Shown here piece by piece: positions 32,141 to 41,111 of a stretch of 60,043 bases of DNA; the stretch's first letter is position 1, and the number at the start of each line of letters is the position of its first letter. Both the position numbers and the translations under genes were made by a program. The notes under the pieces were generated by a model. It was not told the DNA's origin, searched no databases, and worked only from the letters and a program-made list of their open reading frames with translations. Origin of the DNA: Oceanicola sp. S124 (GTDB taxonomy: Bacteria > Pseudomonadota > Alphaproteobacteria > Rhodobacterales > Rhodobacteraceae). The stretch spans positions 1-60,043 of the forward strand of contig NZ_AFPM01000037.1 in the NCBI RefSeq assembly GCF_000220565.1, written 5' to 3'.

Positions 32141-32500
32141 TCAGCCCTCTGCCGCGCGCATTCGCGCCTGCAGCAGCGGCGCCAGGCGCCCCACCATCGC
32201 GGCGCTCACCATCTGCCCGTGCAGGCAGGGCAGCCCCGCCAGTTCCAGCTCGGCGCACAAGGGTTGCCACAGCTCGGGCCGTACCCCGCTTTCGCCGTGA
32301 TCCAGCTCGGCCCGCACATGCAGCAGACGTCCCTCGAGGCGCTGCTCGTGATGGCCGTGCACCAGCCGGTTGACCTGCTGGACCGAGCGGATGACCCCCT
32401 CAAGCGCCGCCTCGGGCAGTTGCGCCAGGGTGGCGCCGCGCCGCTTCAGGAAGGCCATGATCTCTGCGCGCGAGCGCACCTCGGGCTGGGGCCTCGGGGA
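32141..32500 (-). pseudogene. C-terminal thioesterase part of the NRPS, in a different frame
   Basis: This minus-strand segment encodes VRSRAEIMAFLKRRGATLAQ through LLQARMRAAEG, which is the natural end of an EntF-type thioesterase domain but lies in the -1 frame relative to the main NRPS frame. It contains the His of LPCLHGQM (codon 32219-32221), at the position of the catalytic His of EntF (CQHVDI). Adding one C in either of two C runs (plus-strand G runs, 32488-32499) restores one 1,279-aa protein, close to EntF's 1,293. The break is therefore a single-base deletion or a sequencing error. Confidence 0.7.
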
Positions 32501-35500
32501 TCGACACCCGACATCGCCAGAAGGGCGCGCAGCGCCGCCTCGGGGCCGGGGTCGGGCTGGTTGCGCCAGCATTCGGCCGGATAGGCGTCCAGCAGGGCGA
32601 CCAGTCCGGTCGCCGGTCCCGCCGTTCCGGCCGCCTGCAGCTGCACGGCCACCTCCTGCGCGATCAGCCCGCCCAGTGACCACCCCGCCAGATGGGCCGG
32701 GCCATCGCCGCACAGCGCCGTGATCCGGGCCGCATAGTCCCGGGCCAGCGCCGAGAGGCTGTCGGGCACCCCGGCCCCGGGATCCAGCAGCGGCGATTGC
32801 AGGGCGATCACCGGGCGTCCGGGAAGACTTTCGGCGAGGCTGCGATAGCACCAGCCGATCCCGCCCGCGGGGTGGATGACGAAGAGCGGCGCGCCCTCTC
32901 CGCTGGAGAGGTGCAGCACCGGGCCAAGCGCATCCGAGGCCTCGCTGGCCGCCGCGATGCGCCGGGCGAGGTCCGACAGCACCGGGGCCTCGAAGATGTC
33001 GGCCAGGCCGCAGGGCCGCCCCGTGCGCTCCTCAACCGAGAGCGAGAACTGCACCGCGCGCAGGCTGTCCCCGCCCATGCGGAAGAAGTCGGCCCCCGCG
33101 CCGGGGATCTCCGGCAGGGCCAGGATCTCGGCATAGAGCGCGGCCAGCTCGGCTTCCAGCCCCGGCGCGGCGGCCCGGCCCCGGGCCGTGAAGCCGGGAC
33201 GCGGCAGCGCCTTGCGGTCAAGCTTGCCGGTGGCGCCCAGGGGGAACTCGGTCAGCGCGAGGATCGCGGCGGGCTGCAGCGCCGAGGGCAGCCGCGCGGC
33301 CAGGGCCTCGGCCAGCCGGTCGGTGTCGACCTCGGGGGTGACCCAGGCCAGCAGCCGCGCCCCCTGCCCCGGCGCCGCTTCGGCCTGCACCTCGGCCTGC
33401 GCAACGAGGCCCGTCGCCAGGATCGCCGCGGCGACCTCTCCGGTCTCGATCCTTACGCCACGGATCTTCACCTGGCCGTCGGCGCGCCCCTCGTAGGTCA
33501 GTTCCCCCGCGGCGGACTGGCGCACGATGTCGCCGGTGGCATAGATGCGTTCGCCGGGGTGGAAGGGATCGGGCAGGAAGCGCTCGGCCGTCAGATCGGG
33601 CTGGCCCAGGTAGCCCTCGGCCAGCTGCCTCCCGCCCAGCCAGAGCTGCCCCGGCGCCCCGTCGGGCACCGGCCGCATCCGGGCGTCCAACACGTAGCAG
33701 CGGGTGTTCCACACCGGGCGCCCGATCGGCACCGAGGCACCGGCCTCGCGGCCCGTCGCCTCTTGCGCGGTGACATCGACGGCGGCCTCGGTCGGGCCAT
33801 AGAGATTGTGCAACCGGGTGCTGAGGCGCGTCAGGCAGAGGCGGGCGAGGTCGGCGGGCAGCGCCTCGCCACTGGCGAAGAGATGGCGCAGGCGCAGGCC
33901 CGCGCTGTCAGGACAGGCCAGGAAGAGCGCCAGCATCGAGGGCACGAAATGCGCCACGCTGACCTCCTCGGCGCGGATCAGCCGGGCCAGCTCGACCGGG
34001 TCGCGATGCGCGCCGGGCGCGGCGATGACCAGCGGCGCCCCCGAGAGTACCGGCAGGAAGAACTCCCAGACAGAGACGTCGAAGGTCGCCGGGGTCTTCT
34101 GCAGGATGCGGTCGCCGGGGCCGATGGCATAGGTCTCGCGCATCCAGAGCAGACGGTTGACGATGGCCCGGTGCGAAACGGCAACCCCCTTGGGCCGCCC
34201 CGTCGATCCAGAGGTGAAGAGCACATAGGCCAGGTCCTGCGGCGCGATGCGGACCGCCGGGGCGGTGCCGCTTTCGGGCCAGTCTTCGGGGGACAGCACG
34301 CTGTCATGGGGGAAGTCCGCCCCGGCCAGCACCAGCACCGGCGCGGCGCGTGCCAGCATGTCGGCGCGGCGGGCGCTGTCGTCCTCGGGATCCAGCGGCA
34401 CATAGGCCGCCCCGGCGCGCAGCACCGCAAAGAGCGCCACCAGCAGCTCGAACGAGCGCGGCAGGGCGACGGCCACCCGGCTGCCGGGCCCCACCCCACG
34501 CGCCGCCAGCGCGGCGGCAAGAGCGGCACTGCGCCTCTCCAGCGTGGCGTGATCCATCGACTGCCCGCCGAAGATCAGCGCCGGGGCGGCCGGGTCGCGG
34601 CGCAGCCCCTCTTCGATCAGCGCGGTCAGGGTCGTCTCGGGCACCGGATGGCCGGTGGCGTTGCGCGTCTCGACATGCAGCCGCGTCTCGGCACCGGTCA
34701 GGGTCGGCACCTCGGCCAGCGTCCCGGCCCCAAGTGCGCGGCGCAGGAAGGCATGCAGCCGGTCGAGGCAGGCGCGCACCTCGTCGGGCGCATAGAGCGC
34801 CGGATTGGCATCCAGTTGCAGGCGCAGCGGTCCGCGCCCATCCCCCCGGAAGGCGAAGGTCAGGTCATCGACCGAGCCCGCGCCGGTGATCTCGAGCCGC
34901 GCGGCAAGGCCAGGTGCGCGAGGCGTCGGATCGAAGGGCAGCACGTTGATCAGCGGGCCATGCAGCCGCCGGCCCGCGCCGATCAGCCCGAGGTCGCGGC
35001 GCATCGCCTCGCCCCGGTAGAGCCCATGCCGCCGCATCTGCGCCAGTTGCGCGGCGACACCGCCGATCCAGTCGACCAGCGGGGCGTCCTCGTCCACCCC
35101 GGCGAGAAGGGGCACCACGTTGACCTGCGTCGAGACCAGCGTGCCCAGCCCCCCGCCGCCGCGGTTCATCAGCGGGATGCCAGGGGCCGAGACCCCCTCG
35201 GTCATCCGGGCGCAGAAGGCGGCGGTCAGGGCGGTGACGCAATCGGCCCAGTTGGTGCCCGCCGCCTGCGCCAGTGCGCGCAACCCCTCGGGCAGCGCCG
35301 CATCCGAGATCACCTCGGCGCGCAGGAAGTCGCCCTGCGCCACCGCCGCGCCGGGGCGAAAACCGTTGGCGCCGGGATGGTCGCGCAGCTGCTCGGCCCA
35401 GAAGGCACGGTCGGCGGCCTCCTGCGGGGCGCCACGGTAGGCGGCATCGGCCTTCAGGGCCGCGTCATAGCCGGCGACGGCGCGCGGCTCGGGCCCCTGC

Positions 35501-35979
35501 CCGACGGCATGGGCATAATGGGCCGCGATGCGCCGGGTGAGAAGGGTATTGGCATAGCCGTCGGCGACGATGTGATGCAGGTGCTGGCTGACCGCGTGAC
35601 ACCGGGGAGAGATCTGCCAGAGCGTCACCCGCGCCAGCGGCCCCTCGCCCAGATCGAACCCCGCCGCGCGCTCGGCGGCGATGCCGGCCTCGGCCTCGGC
35701 GCGGCTCACCTCGCGGCGCGACACCTCGGGCGCGGGGCCTGCAAGCGCCACCGGGCGGCCCTCGGCGTCAGCGGTGAAGCGCAGCCGCAGCGCCCCGGCC
35801 TCGTCAACCGCGCGCCGCACCGCCTGCCAGAGCGCCTCGCGATCCGCGGGCCCCTCGAGCCAGAGCACCTGCCCGGTGGTGAAGGTCGCCGGATCCGGGC
35901 TGCGGGCCTCTGCGTACCAGACGCCCTCCTGCGCCAGGGTCAGCGGTTGCGGCACCGCGACGGCCTCGAGCGCCGACAT
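32446..35979 (-). CDS. entF: EntF-like nonribosomal peptide synthetase (C-A-T-TE, frameshifted in TE)
   Basis: An 1,177-aa frame. The condensation domain (1 to about 430) has HHIVADG at 135-141. The adenylation domain (about 450-950) has YVLFTSGSTGRPKG, LYGPTEAAVD, YATGD and GKLDRKALP. The carrier domain has MGGDSLRAVQ (phosphopantetheine Ser), and the thioesterase has GWSLGG and ALLDAYP. Specificity positions taken from DVSVW, AHFVPSM, LFASGEA and NLYGPTEAAVD give DVWHFSLVD-K, the serine code of E. coli EntF. It would join DHB to serine and, with a working thioesterase, release an enterobactin-like oligomer. The frame ends prematurely at 32446 after an apparent 1-nt deletion near 32490, losing the catalytic His. 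It starts 3 nt after the carrier protein gene. Confidence 0.88.
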   Translation of the reverse strand: MSALEAVAVPQPLTLAQEGVWYAEARSPDPATFTTGQVLWLEGPADREALWQAVRRAVDEAGALRLRFTADAEGRPVALAGPAPEVSRREVSRAEAEAGIAAERAAGFDLGEGPLARVTLWQISPRCHAVSQHLHHIVADGYANTLLTRRIAAHYAHAVGQGPEPRAVAGYDAALKADAAYRGAPQEAADRAFWAEQLRDHPGANGFRPGAAVAQGDFLRAEVISDAALPEGLRALAQAAGTNWADCVTALTAAFCARMTEGVSAPGIPLMNRGGGGLGTLVSTQVNVVPLLAGVDEDAPLVDWIGGVAAQLAQMRRHGLYRGEAMRRDLGLIGAGRRLHGPLINVLPFDPTPRAPGLAARLEITGAGSVDDLTFAFRGDGRGPLRLQLDANPALYAPDEVRACLDRLHAFLRRALGAGTLAEVPTLTGAETRLHVETRNATGHPVPETTLTALIEEGLRRDPAAPALIFGGQSMDHATLERRSAALAAALAARGVGPGSRVAVALPRSFELLVALFAVLRAGAAYVPLDPEDDSARRADMLARAAPVLVLAGADFPHDSVLSPEDWPESGTAPAVRIAPQDLAYVLFTSGSTGRPKGVAVSHRAIVNRLLWMRETYAIGPGDRILQKTPATFDVSVWEFFLPVLSGAPLVIAAPGAHRDPVELARLIRAEEVSVAHFVPSMLALFLACPDSAGLRLRHLFASGEALPADLARLCLTRLSTRLHNLYGPTEAAVDVTAQEATGREAGASVPIGRPVWNTRCYVLDARMRPVPDGAPGQLWLGGRQLAEGYLGQPDLTAERFLPDPFHPGERIYATGDIVRQSAAGELTYEGRADGQVKIRGVRIETGEVAAAILATGLVAQAEVQAEAAPGQGARLLAWVTPEVDTDRLAEALAARLPSALQPAAILALTEFPLGATGKLDRKALPRPGFTARGRAAAPGLEAELAALYAEILALPEIPGAGADFFRMGGDSLRAVQFSLSVEERTGRPCGLADIFEAPVLSDLARRIAAASEASDALGPVLHLSSGEGAPLFVIHPAGGIGWCYRSLAESLPGRPVIALQSPLLDPGAGVPDSLSALARDYAARITALCGDGPAHLAGWSLGGLIAQEVAVQLQAAGTAGPATGLVALLDAYPAECWRNQPDPGPEAALRALLAMSGVDPRGPSPRCARAQRSWPS

Positions 35980-35982
35980 GGC

Positions 35983-36216
35983 TCAGGCGCCCTGCAGGCG
36001 GTCGACCACCGCCCACCAGTCATCCAGCGTCGTGCCGTCGAACAGCTCGGTATAGTCCAACCCGGCGACCTGTTCTTCCCACAGCGAGGCAAGGTCCATG
36101 GTCTGCATGGAGTCCACGCCGAGATCGCGCAGGTCGTCGCGATCGGTGACCTCGTCCAGCTGAAGCCCCGCGATCTGCGCGATATCGGCGCGCATCCTGT
36201 CCTTGGTCAGGGTCAT
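35983..36216 (-). CDS. Free-standing aryl carrier protein
   Basis: A 77-aa four-helix carrier protein. LRDLGVDSMQTMDLASLWEE contains the Ser that would carry phosphopantetheine (DSM), followed by FDGTTLDDWWAVVD, very like the EntB C-terminal ArCP (which has LDS-x-x and a P-T-x-D-x-WW tail). It lacks the isochorismatase half of EntB, so it only carries the aryl group: EntE loads DHB on it and the NRPS condensation domain accepts it. Overlaps the EntE gene (ATGA 36213-36216) and lies 3 nt before the NRPS start. Confidence 0.85.
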   Translation of the reverse strand: MTLTKDRMRADIAQIAGLQLDEVTDRDDLRDLGVDSMQTMDLASLWEEQVAGLDYTELFDGTTLDDWWAVVDRLQGA

Positions 36217-37838
36217 GCCTGTTCCTCTTCGTCCATGTAGCTCTTGCGCAGCGCGGCCCGCAGGGCGCGGCGGTTGATCTTGCCGACGGCAGTGGTGCCA
36301 AGGCTTTCGACCAGCCGGATCTCGTCGGGGATCTTGAAGGCCGCGATCTGCCGCCCCCGGATGAACCGGCGCAGCTCGGCCGGGCGCGGTGCCTGCCCTT
36401 CGCCCGGCAGGACGAAGGCGCAGATCCGCTCGCCAAGCTGGCTGTCGGGGATCGAGACCACGACGGCGTCCAGCACCTCGGGGTGGGCCAGCAGATGGTC
36501 CTCGACCTCTTCGGCCGAGATCTTCTCTCCGGCGCGGTTGATGTGGTCGGTGGCGCGCCCCTGCACCTCTAGGTGGCCCGAAGGCAGCCGCCGCACCACG
36601 TCGCCGGTGCGATAGAAGCCGTCCTCGGTGAAGCTGCGGGCATTGGCCTCGGGCGCGTCATGATAGGCGCGGATCGTGTAGGGGCCACGGGTCAGCAGGT
36701 TGCCCGGCGCGCCCTCGGGCACGTCGCCGTCGAGGTCATCGACCACCCGCACCTCGTCCAGCGCCGAGATCGGCCGACCCTGGGTGGTCACGATCACCTC
36801 TTCGGGGTCATCCAGCCGGGTGTAGTTGACCAGCCCCTCGGCCATGCCGAAGACCTGCTGCAGGGTGCAGCCCAGCACCGGGCGGACACGGCGCGCGGCC
36901 TCGGGCAGGAACTTCGCCCCGCCGACCAGCAACACCTCGAGCGATCCGATCTCGGGGCGCAGCCTCTCGGCGGTCTCGATCCACTTCAGCGCCAGCGGCG
37001 GCACGAGGGCGGTGATGGTCACCCCCTCTTCGGCGATCAGCCGGAAACCGGTCTCGGGGCGCGGATCGGGGGCCATGACCACATGTCCGCCCGCGTGCAG
37101 CACGCCCAGAACCCCCGGTGAACTCATGGTGAAGTTATGCGAGACCGGCAGCACCGTCAGGTAGACAGAGGCCGGCGAGAGGCCCGAGATCACGGCGCTT
37201 TCGCGCACCGAGTAGAGATAGTCATCATGGGTGCGCGGGATCAGCTTGGACAGCCCCGTGCTGCCGCCCGAGATCTGCAGGAAGGCCACCGCCTGCGGAT
37301 CGGGATCGGCGGGCAGCTCTGCCGCACCGGAGGACAGCGCGGCCAGCCCCTCGCCACCGCCGGTCTCGCAGATCAGCACATGGGCAAGGTCGGGCAGATC
37401 GGCGGCCAGCGCCTCGGCCATGGCGGCATGATCATGTCCGGCGATGCGCCGCTCGGTCAGGATGGCGCGGACCTGTGCGCCGCGGGCAAGGTGTTCCAGC
37501 TCGACACGGCGGTGCGCCGGCAGCGCGAAGACCGGCAGCAGCCCGGCAAGGAACAGGCCGAAGGTGGCCGAGAGGTACTCGGGCACATTGGACATCTGCA
37601 CCAGCACCCGGTCGCCCGGCGTGAGGCCGCGGGCCAGCAGGCCACGGGCCAGGGCCTCGGCGCGCTCCAGCAGCTCGGCGTAGTTCCAGCGCGCGCCGGG
37701 GCCGCTGACGGCGGTACGGCCGGCAAAGCGGGCGGCGCGGTCGCGCAGCATCGCGGGAAAGGTCTCACCGGTCCAGAGACCCTCGGCACGGTAGCGTGCG
37801 GCGAAGTCATCGGGCCAGGTCTGGGTCACGGGGTTCAT
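36213..37838 (-). CDS. entE: 2,3-dihydroxybenzoate-AMP ligase (EntE/DhbE-like)
   Basis: A 541-aa adenylating enzyme that activates an aryl acid and loads the aryl carrier protein. Diagnostic EntE segments: PVFALPAHRRVELEHLARGA, the ATP loop ISGGSTGLSKLIPRTHDDY, QQVFGMAEGLVNYTRLDDPE, and the C-terminal GKINRRALR lysine. The pocket segment SHNFTMSSPG has Asn at the DhbE 235 position and Ser at the 240 position, which in characterised enzymes goes with 2,3-dihydroxybenzoate; salicylate enzymes have Cys there. Overlaps its neighbours on both sides by 4 bp. Confidence 0.9.
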   Translation of the reverse strand: MNPVTQTWPDDFAARYRAEGLWTGETFPAMLRDRAARFAGRTAVSGPGARWNYAELLERAEALARGLLARGLTPGDRVLVQMSNVPEYLSATFGLFLAGLLPVFALPAHRRVELEHLARGAQVRAILTERRIAGHDHAAMAEALAADLPDLAHVLICETGGGEGLAALSSGAAELPADPDPQAVAFLQISGGSTGLSKLIPRTHDDYLYSVRESAVISGLSPASVYLTVLPVSHNFTMSSPGVLGVLHAGGHVVMAPDPRPETGFRLIAEEGVTITALVPPLALKWIETAERLRPEIGSLEVLLVGGAKFLPEAARRVRPVLGCTLQQVFGMAEGLVNYTRLDDPEEVIVTTQGRPISALDEVRVVDDLDGDVPEGAPGNLLTRGPYTIRAYHDAPEANARSFTEDGFYRTGDVVRRLPSGHLEVQGRATDHINRAGEKISAEEVEDHLLAHPEVLDAVVVSIPDSQLGERICAFVLPGEGQAPRPAELRRFIRGRQIAAFKIPDEIRLVESLGTTAVGKINRRALRAALRKSYMDEEEQA

Positions 37839-38845
37839 TGCAGCCCTCCTGCCAGCAGGTCGCCCGTCAGCACATCCTGAAGCGAGCGGACAAAGGTTTC
37901 ACCATGGCTGGCACCGTCATAGAGACGCCGCTCGCCGGGGATGCCGACACCACGCAACGCGGCCGCGAGCTGATCCAGCGCATCTTCGGGCAGCGCGTCG
38001 CGCATCCGCACCAGCCGTTGCGCATCCTCGGCGGCGGGGCGGCTGGCGCGCTGGCGCTCGGCACTGCCGGAATGCAGGTCGAGCCGAGGCAAGAGCGCCG
38101 GGCCACCCGCCGCGATCCGCGCGAGGCAGCGGTGGAAATAGGCCCCCTCCTGCCACCAGAGCGAGGGGCTGGCGGCGACGAAACGGGCAAAGGGCGCCCC
38201 GCGGAACAGCGCCGCCTCGAGCACCAGCAGCCCGCCGAAGGAATGCCCCCAGAGCAGTCGCCGCGCCGGGTCGAGCGGCGCGATGGCCTCGACCTGCGGC
38301 AGGATCTCGGCCGCGAGCCGGTCGAGGTACTGCGCCGCGCCACCACCGGCACGGCCACGCGGATCGGTGACCGGCTCTCCGTCGGGACCGGGGGGCGTGT
38401 AGGCAAGGGCGCGCTCGCGGGTGGCGAAACGCTCGTCCCGGTCGTGACCATGGGCGATGATCGCCGGGCCGCCTGCGGCCGCAAGCCGTTCCAGCAGCGC
38501 CTCGTCCAGCTGGGCGGCGACGGCATGGCCATCCATCAGGTGCAGCGCGGCAAAGCCGCCCTTGGGCACCGGCCCGCGCGGCCAGGCGATGCGGATCAGG
38601 TGATCGGCCATGCCATCGGCGCCAGCCCCCCCGCCTGCGCCTTCACCTCCGCCTGTGCCCCCCGCACCGCCTGCACCGGAGAGCGCGAAGGGCAGGCGCA
38701 GCTCGGCGCTGTGGTAGAACTGCGATCCTGTCTCCAGCACCGTCGACACCTCCATCTGCTGTTTCGGCTTGGCCTGCAGCCGCAGTGGCAGCCCCGCCAT
38801 CCCCAGCGATGCTGCCAAGCCCGAGACGACGGTTCGCCGCCTCAC
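37835..38845 (-). CDS. Alpha/beta hydrolase, ferric-siderophore esterase (Fes/IroE-like)
   Basis: A 336-aa esterase-fold protein. It begins with a Tat-like signal (RRRTVVSGLAASLGMAG from a GTG start), so a periplasmic location is predicted as in IroE. Early residues FYHSAELRLPFAL match the IroE/BesA pattern of the first strand. The nucleophile elbow is GHSFGG (about residue 190), with ASPSLWW after it and GASHGETF carrying the catalytic His. It would hydrolyse enterobactin-type trilactones to release iron or process the product. I chose the GTG at 38845 because it overlaps the TRAP gene stop (GTGA); the frame is open to 38908. Confidence 0.8.
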   Translation of the reverse strand: MRRRTVVSGLAASLGMAGLPLRLQAKPKQQMEVSTVLETGSQFYHSAELRLPFALSGAGGAGGTGGGEGAGGGAGADGMADHLIRIAWPRGPVPKGGFAALHLMDGHAVAAQLDEALLERLAAAGGPAIIAHGHDRDERFATRERALAYTPPGPDGEPVTDPRGRAGGGAAQYLDRLAAEILPQVEAIAPLDPARRLLWGHSFGGLLVLEAALFRGAPFARFVAASPSLWWQEGAYFHRCLARIAAGGPALLPRLDLHSGSAERQRASRPAAEDAQRLVRMRDALPEDALDQLAAALRGVGIPGERRLYDGASHGETFVRSLQDVLTGDLLAGGLQ

Positions 38846-39822
38846 CGGCCTGCCTCGGCTTCCAGCGCCGAGAGCATGGGCGCCTTGTCGCGCCAGCTTT
38901 CGTACCACTGCGGGCCCGCCGCACCGAACCAGGCCTCGTCGACCTGCTGCACCGGGACGCCGGCGGCCTCGATCTCGGCCAGGTAGGTGGCGTCGATCTC
39001 GCCGTAGCGCACCACCATGGCATCCACGGCCTCGGCGAAGACCTCGTCGATCACCGCACGGTCGGCGGCGTCGATGCCCAGCCAGCTGCGTCCCGAGGCC
39101 ACGGCGGCCATCGGGAACATCATGTGATCGGACCGGATCACCTGCCCGGCATGCCTGTAGTAGCCCGCATTCCAGGTGCCTTCAAAGTCGATCTGCATGC
39201 CGCTGACCTGGCCATTGGCGAAGGCGCTGTAGAGCTCGGGCAGCGGCATCGGTGTCGGCGCCGCGCCCAGCAGGCGCCAGAAGTCCAGCTCGGGCGCCAG
39301 CGGCACGGTGCGGATCTTCTGCCCGGCCAGGTCGGCGACCGTCGCGGCGGGCTCGGCCAGGGCGATCTGGCGCAGGCCGGCCATGCCCCAGGCCAGCCCG
39401 TGCAGGCCGAAGTCGGTGAAGCCGTCCAGAAGCTGACCGGCCACCTCGCCCGACAGCAGCTCCCGCGCCGCCTTGGCGTCGGGCGCGATGAAGGGCGCGA
39501 GGAAGATGCCGTAATCGGGATTGCGGTTGGCGAATTCGCCGACGGTGAACATGCCGAAATCCAGCGAACCGGACTGGAGCTGTTGCAGCATCCGCGCTTC
39601 GTTGCCCAGCTGGCCGCCGGCCATGACCAGGATGTTGACCCGCCCCTCGGTGCGCTCGGCCAGGGTGGCGGCGATCTCTTCGGCGGTCAGGGTCCACTGG
39701 TGCGACGGCGGGGTGATCAGCCCCAGCCGGTAGTCCCGCGCCTGGGCGGGATCGGTGCCGGCCAGCAGGGCCAGCAGGCCGGCAGGAAGGGCAAGCGCCC
39801 GGAACCCGGAAGAGCACGTCAT
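38842..39822 (-). CDS. dctP: TRAP transporter substrate-binding protein (DctP)
   Basis: A 326-aa periplasmic binding protein. The signal peptide is FRALALPAGLLALLAGTDPA. Family features: LGLITPPSHQWTLTAEEIAA at the mature start, QLQSGSLDFGMFTVGEFA, and the central LAGQKIRTVP segment carrying the Arg that binds the carboxylate of TRAP ligands, followed later by QVSGMQIDFEGTW and GYYRHAGQVIRSDHM. A carboxylated ligand is therefore likely. It starts 11 nt after DctM and its stop overlaps the esterase start, locking it into the siderophore operon. The upstream open extension (to 40866) is a shadow of DctM. Confidence 0.9.
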   Translation of the reverse strand: MTCSSGFRALALPAGLLALLAGTDPAQARDYRLGLITPPSHQWTLTAEEIAATLAERTEGRVNILVMAGGQLGNEARMLQQLQSGSLDFGMFTVGEFANRNPDYGIFLAPFIAPDAKAARELLSGEVAGQLLDGFTDFGLHGLAWGMAGLRQIALAEPAATVADLAGQKIRTVPLAPELDFWRLLGAAPTPMPLPELYSAFANGQVSGMQIDFEGTWNAGYYRHAGQVIRSDHMMFPMAAVASGRSWLGIDAADRAVIDEVFAEAVDAMVVRYGEIDATYLAEIEAAGVPVQQVDEAWFGAAGPQWYESWRDKAPMLSALEAEAGR

Positions 39823-39833
39823 GTCGTATCCTT

Positions 39834-41111
39834 TCAGAAGATCAGCGAGACCGCGCCGGTGGTCAGCTCCGGCACGAGGATGAGAAGCACCAGCACCGCG
39901 AGGGTGCAGGCGAGATAGGGGGCAAGGCAGCGCACCAGCCGACCCGGAGCCACGCCTCCGAGGCGGGCGGCGGTGAACAGCCCGGTGCCGACGGGAGGCG
40001 TCAGCAGGCCCATGGTCAGGTTGACGCAGGTGACGATGCCGAACTGCACCGGGTCGATGCCGTAGCTCTGCTGAGCGACGGGCAGGAACACCGGCACCAC
40101 CAGGATCAGCGCCGGCATCGGATCCAGCACCATGCCCGCCAGCAGCAGGCCGAGGTTCAGCAGCAGCAGGAAGACCAGCGGATCCGAGGTCAGCGCCAGC
40201 AGCGTTTCGGCCATGCGGCCCGGCAGGTTCTCCCATGCGGCGATCCAGCCCCAGAGCGAGGCGGCGGCGATCAGCATCAGCACCATGGCGGCGGATTTCG
40301 TCGCCGCCAGCAGCACGCCGGGCAACTGGCGCGGCGAGAGGCTGCGATAGACCAGTCCGCCGACCACCAGCACGGCAAGGATGCCGAAGATCCCGGCCTC
40401 GACCGCAGTCGCAAGGCCGGTGGCGATGGCGCCGATCATCGCGGCGGGGATCAGCGCGGCGGGCAAAGCCTCGGCCAGGGTGCGCACGGGCCCATGGGGC
40501 ACCAGCGCGGCCAGCTGATCGGGCGCGGTGGCGGGGGGCGCGCTGCGGGCGGTCAGCACCATCATCGCGCCCAGCATCAACAGGCCCGGCACCACCCCGG
40601 CGACGAACAGATGGCCGACCGGCACCTGCGCCAGCACGCCGAAGACGATCAGCATCATCGAGGGTGGGATCACCGGCGCCAGCATCCCCCCTGCCGCGAC
40701 GAGGGCGGTGGCGCGCTCGGCCGGGTAGCCCGCGCGGCTCAGCGCGGGCACCGCCAGCCGGGCCATCAGGGTGATCTGTGCCACCGAAGAGCCCATGACC
40801 GCCGCCAGCCCGGCATTGGCCAGCAGGGTGACCTGCGCCAGCCCGCCACGCAGCCGCCCGAACCACAACACCATCAGCGCCAGCAGCCTGTCGGCGGCGC
40901 CGCTGACGCTCATCAGCTCGCCGAGGACGAGGAAGACCGGCAGCGCCAGCAGCCCGTAGCTGTCCACTCCGGCGAAGATCTGCGCCGGGGCGTCACCAAG
41001 CAGCGCCAGCTCGCCGCTGGAGGCGATCTGCACGAAGGCGCCACCGAGGATGGCGAAGGCCACCGGCACGCCGAGCAGCAGCAGCAGGACAAAGAGCAGC
41101 AGGCTGAGCAT
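39834..41111 (-). CDS. dctM: TRAP transporter large permease (DctM)
   Basis: A 425-aa inner-membrane protein with about 12 hydrophobic helices, the large subunit of a sodium-driven TRAP importer. Signatures include FVLLLLLGVPVAFAILGGAF at the N-terminus, the hairpin region SSVAQITLMARLAVPALSRA, IIPPSMMLIVFGVLAQVPVG, and LGLLLAGMVLDPMPALILVVP with TPPVGTGLF near the C-terminus. It shares one base with the upstream dctQ stop at 41111 and is 11 nt from dctP, so the three TRAP genes are one unit upstream of the esterase and siderophore genes. Confidence 0.93.
   Translation of the reverse strand: MLSLLLFVLLLLLGVPVAFAILGGAFVQIASSGELALLGDAPAQIFAGVDSYGLLALPVFLVLGELMSVSGAADRLLALMVLWFGRLRGGLAQVTLLANAGLAAVMGSSVAQITLMARLAVPALSRAGYPAERATALVAAGGMLAPVIPPSMMLIVFGVLAQVPVGHLFVAGVVPGLLMLGAMMVLTARSAPPATAPDQLAALVPHGPVRTLAEALPAALIPAAMIGAIATGLATAVEAGIFGILAVLVVGGLVYRSLSPRQLPGVLLAATKSAAMVLMLIAAASLWGWIAAWENLPGRMAETLLALTSDPLVFLLLLNLGLLLAGMVLDPMPALILVVPVFLPVAQQSYGIDPVQFGIVTCVNLTMGLLTPPVGTGLFTAARLGGVAPGRLVRCLAPYLACTLAVLVLLILVPELTTGAVSLIF

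Noticed and set aside
32480..32510. Programmed -1 frameshift in the NRPS
   Set aside because: No X-XXY-YYZ slippery heptamer with a downstream structure was seen; a C-run deletion or sequencing error is simpler.
32692..36240. 1,182-aa plus frame
   Set aside because: Antisense of the NRPS and carrier gene; composition dominated by Arg, Gly and Gln.
39823..40866. N-terminal extension of dctP
   Set aside because: Antisense-like composition inside dctM; the signal peptide begins at 39822.
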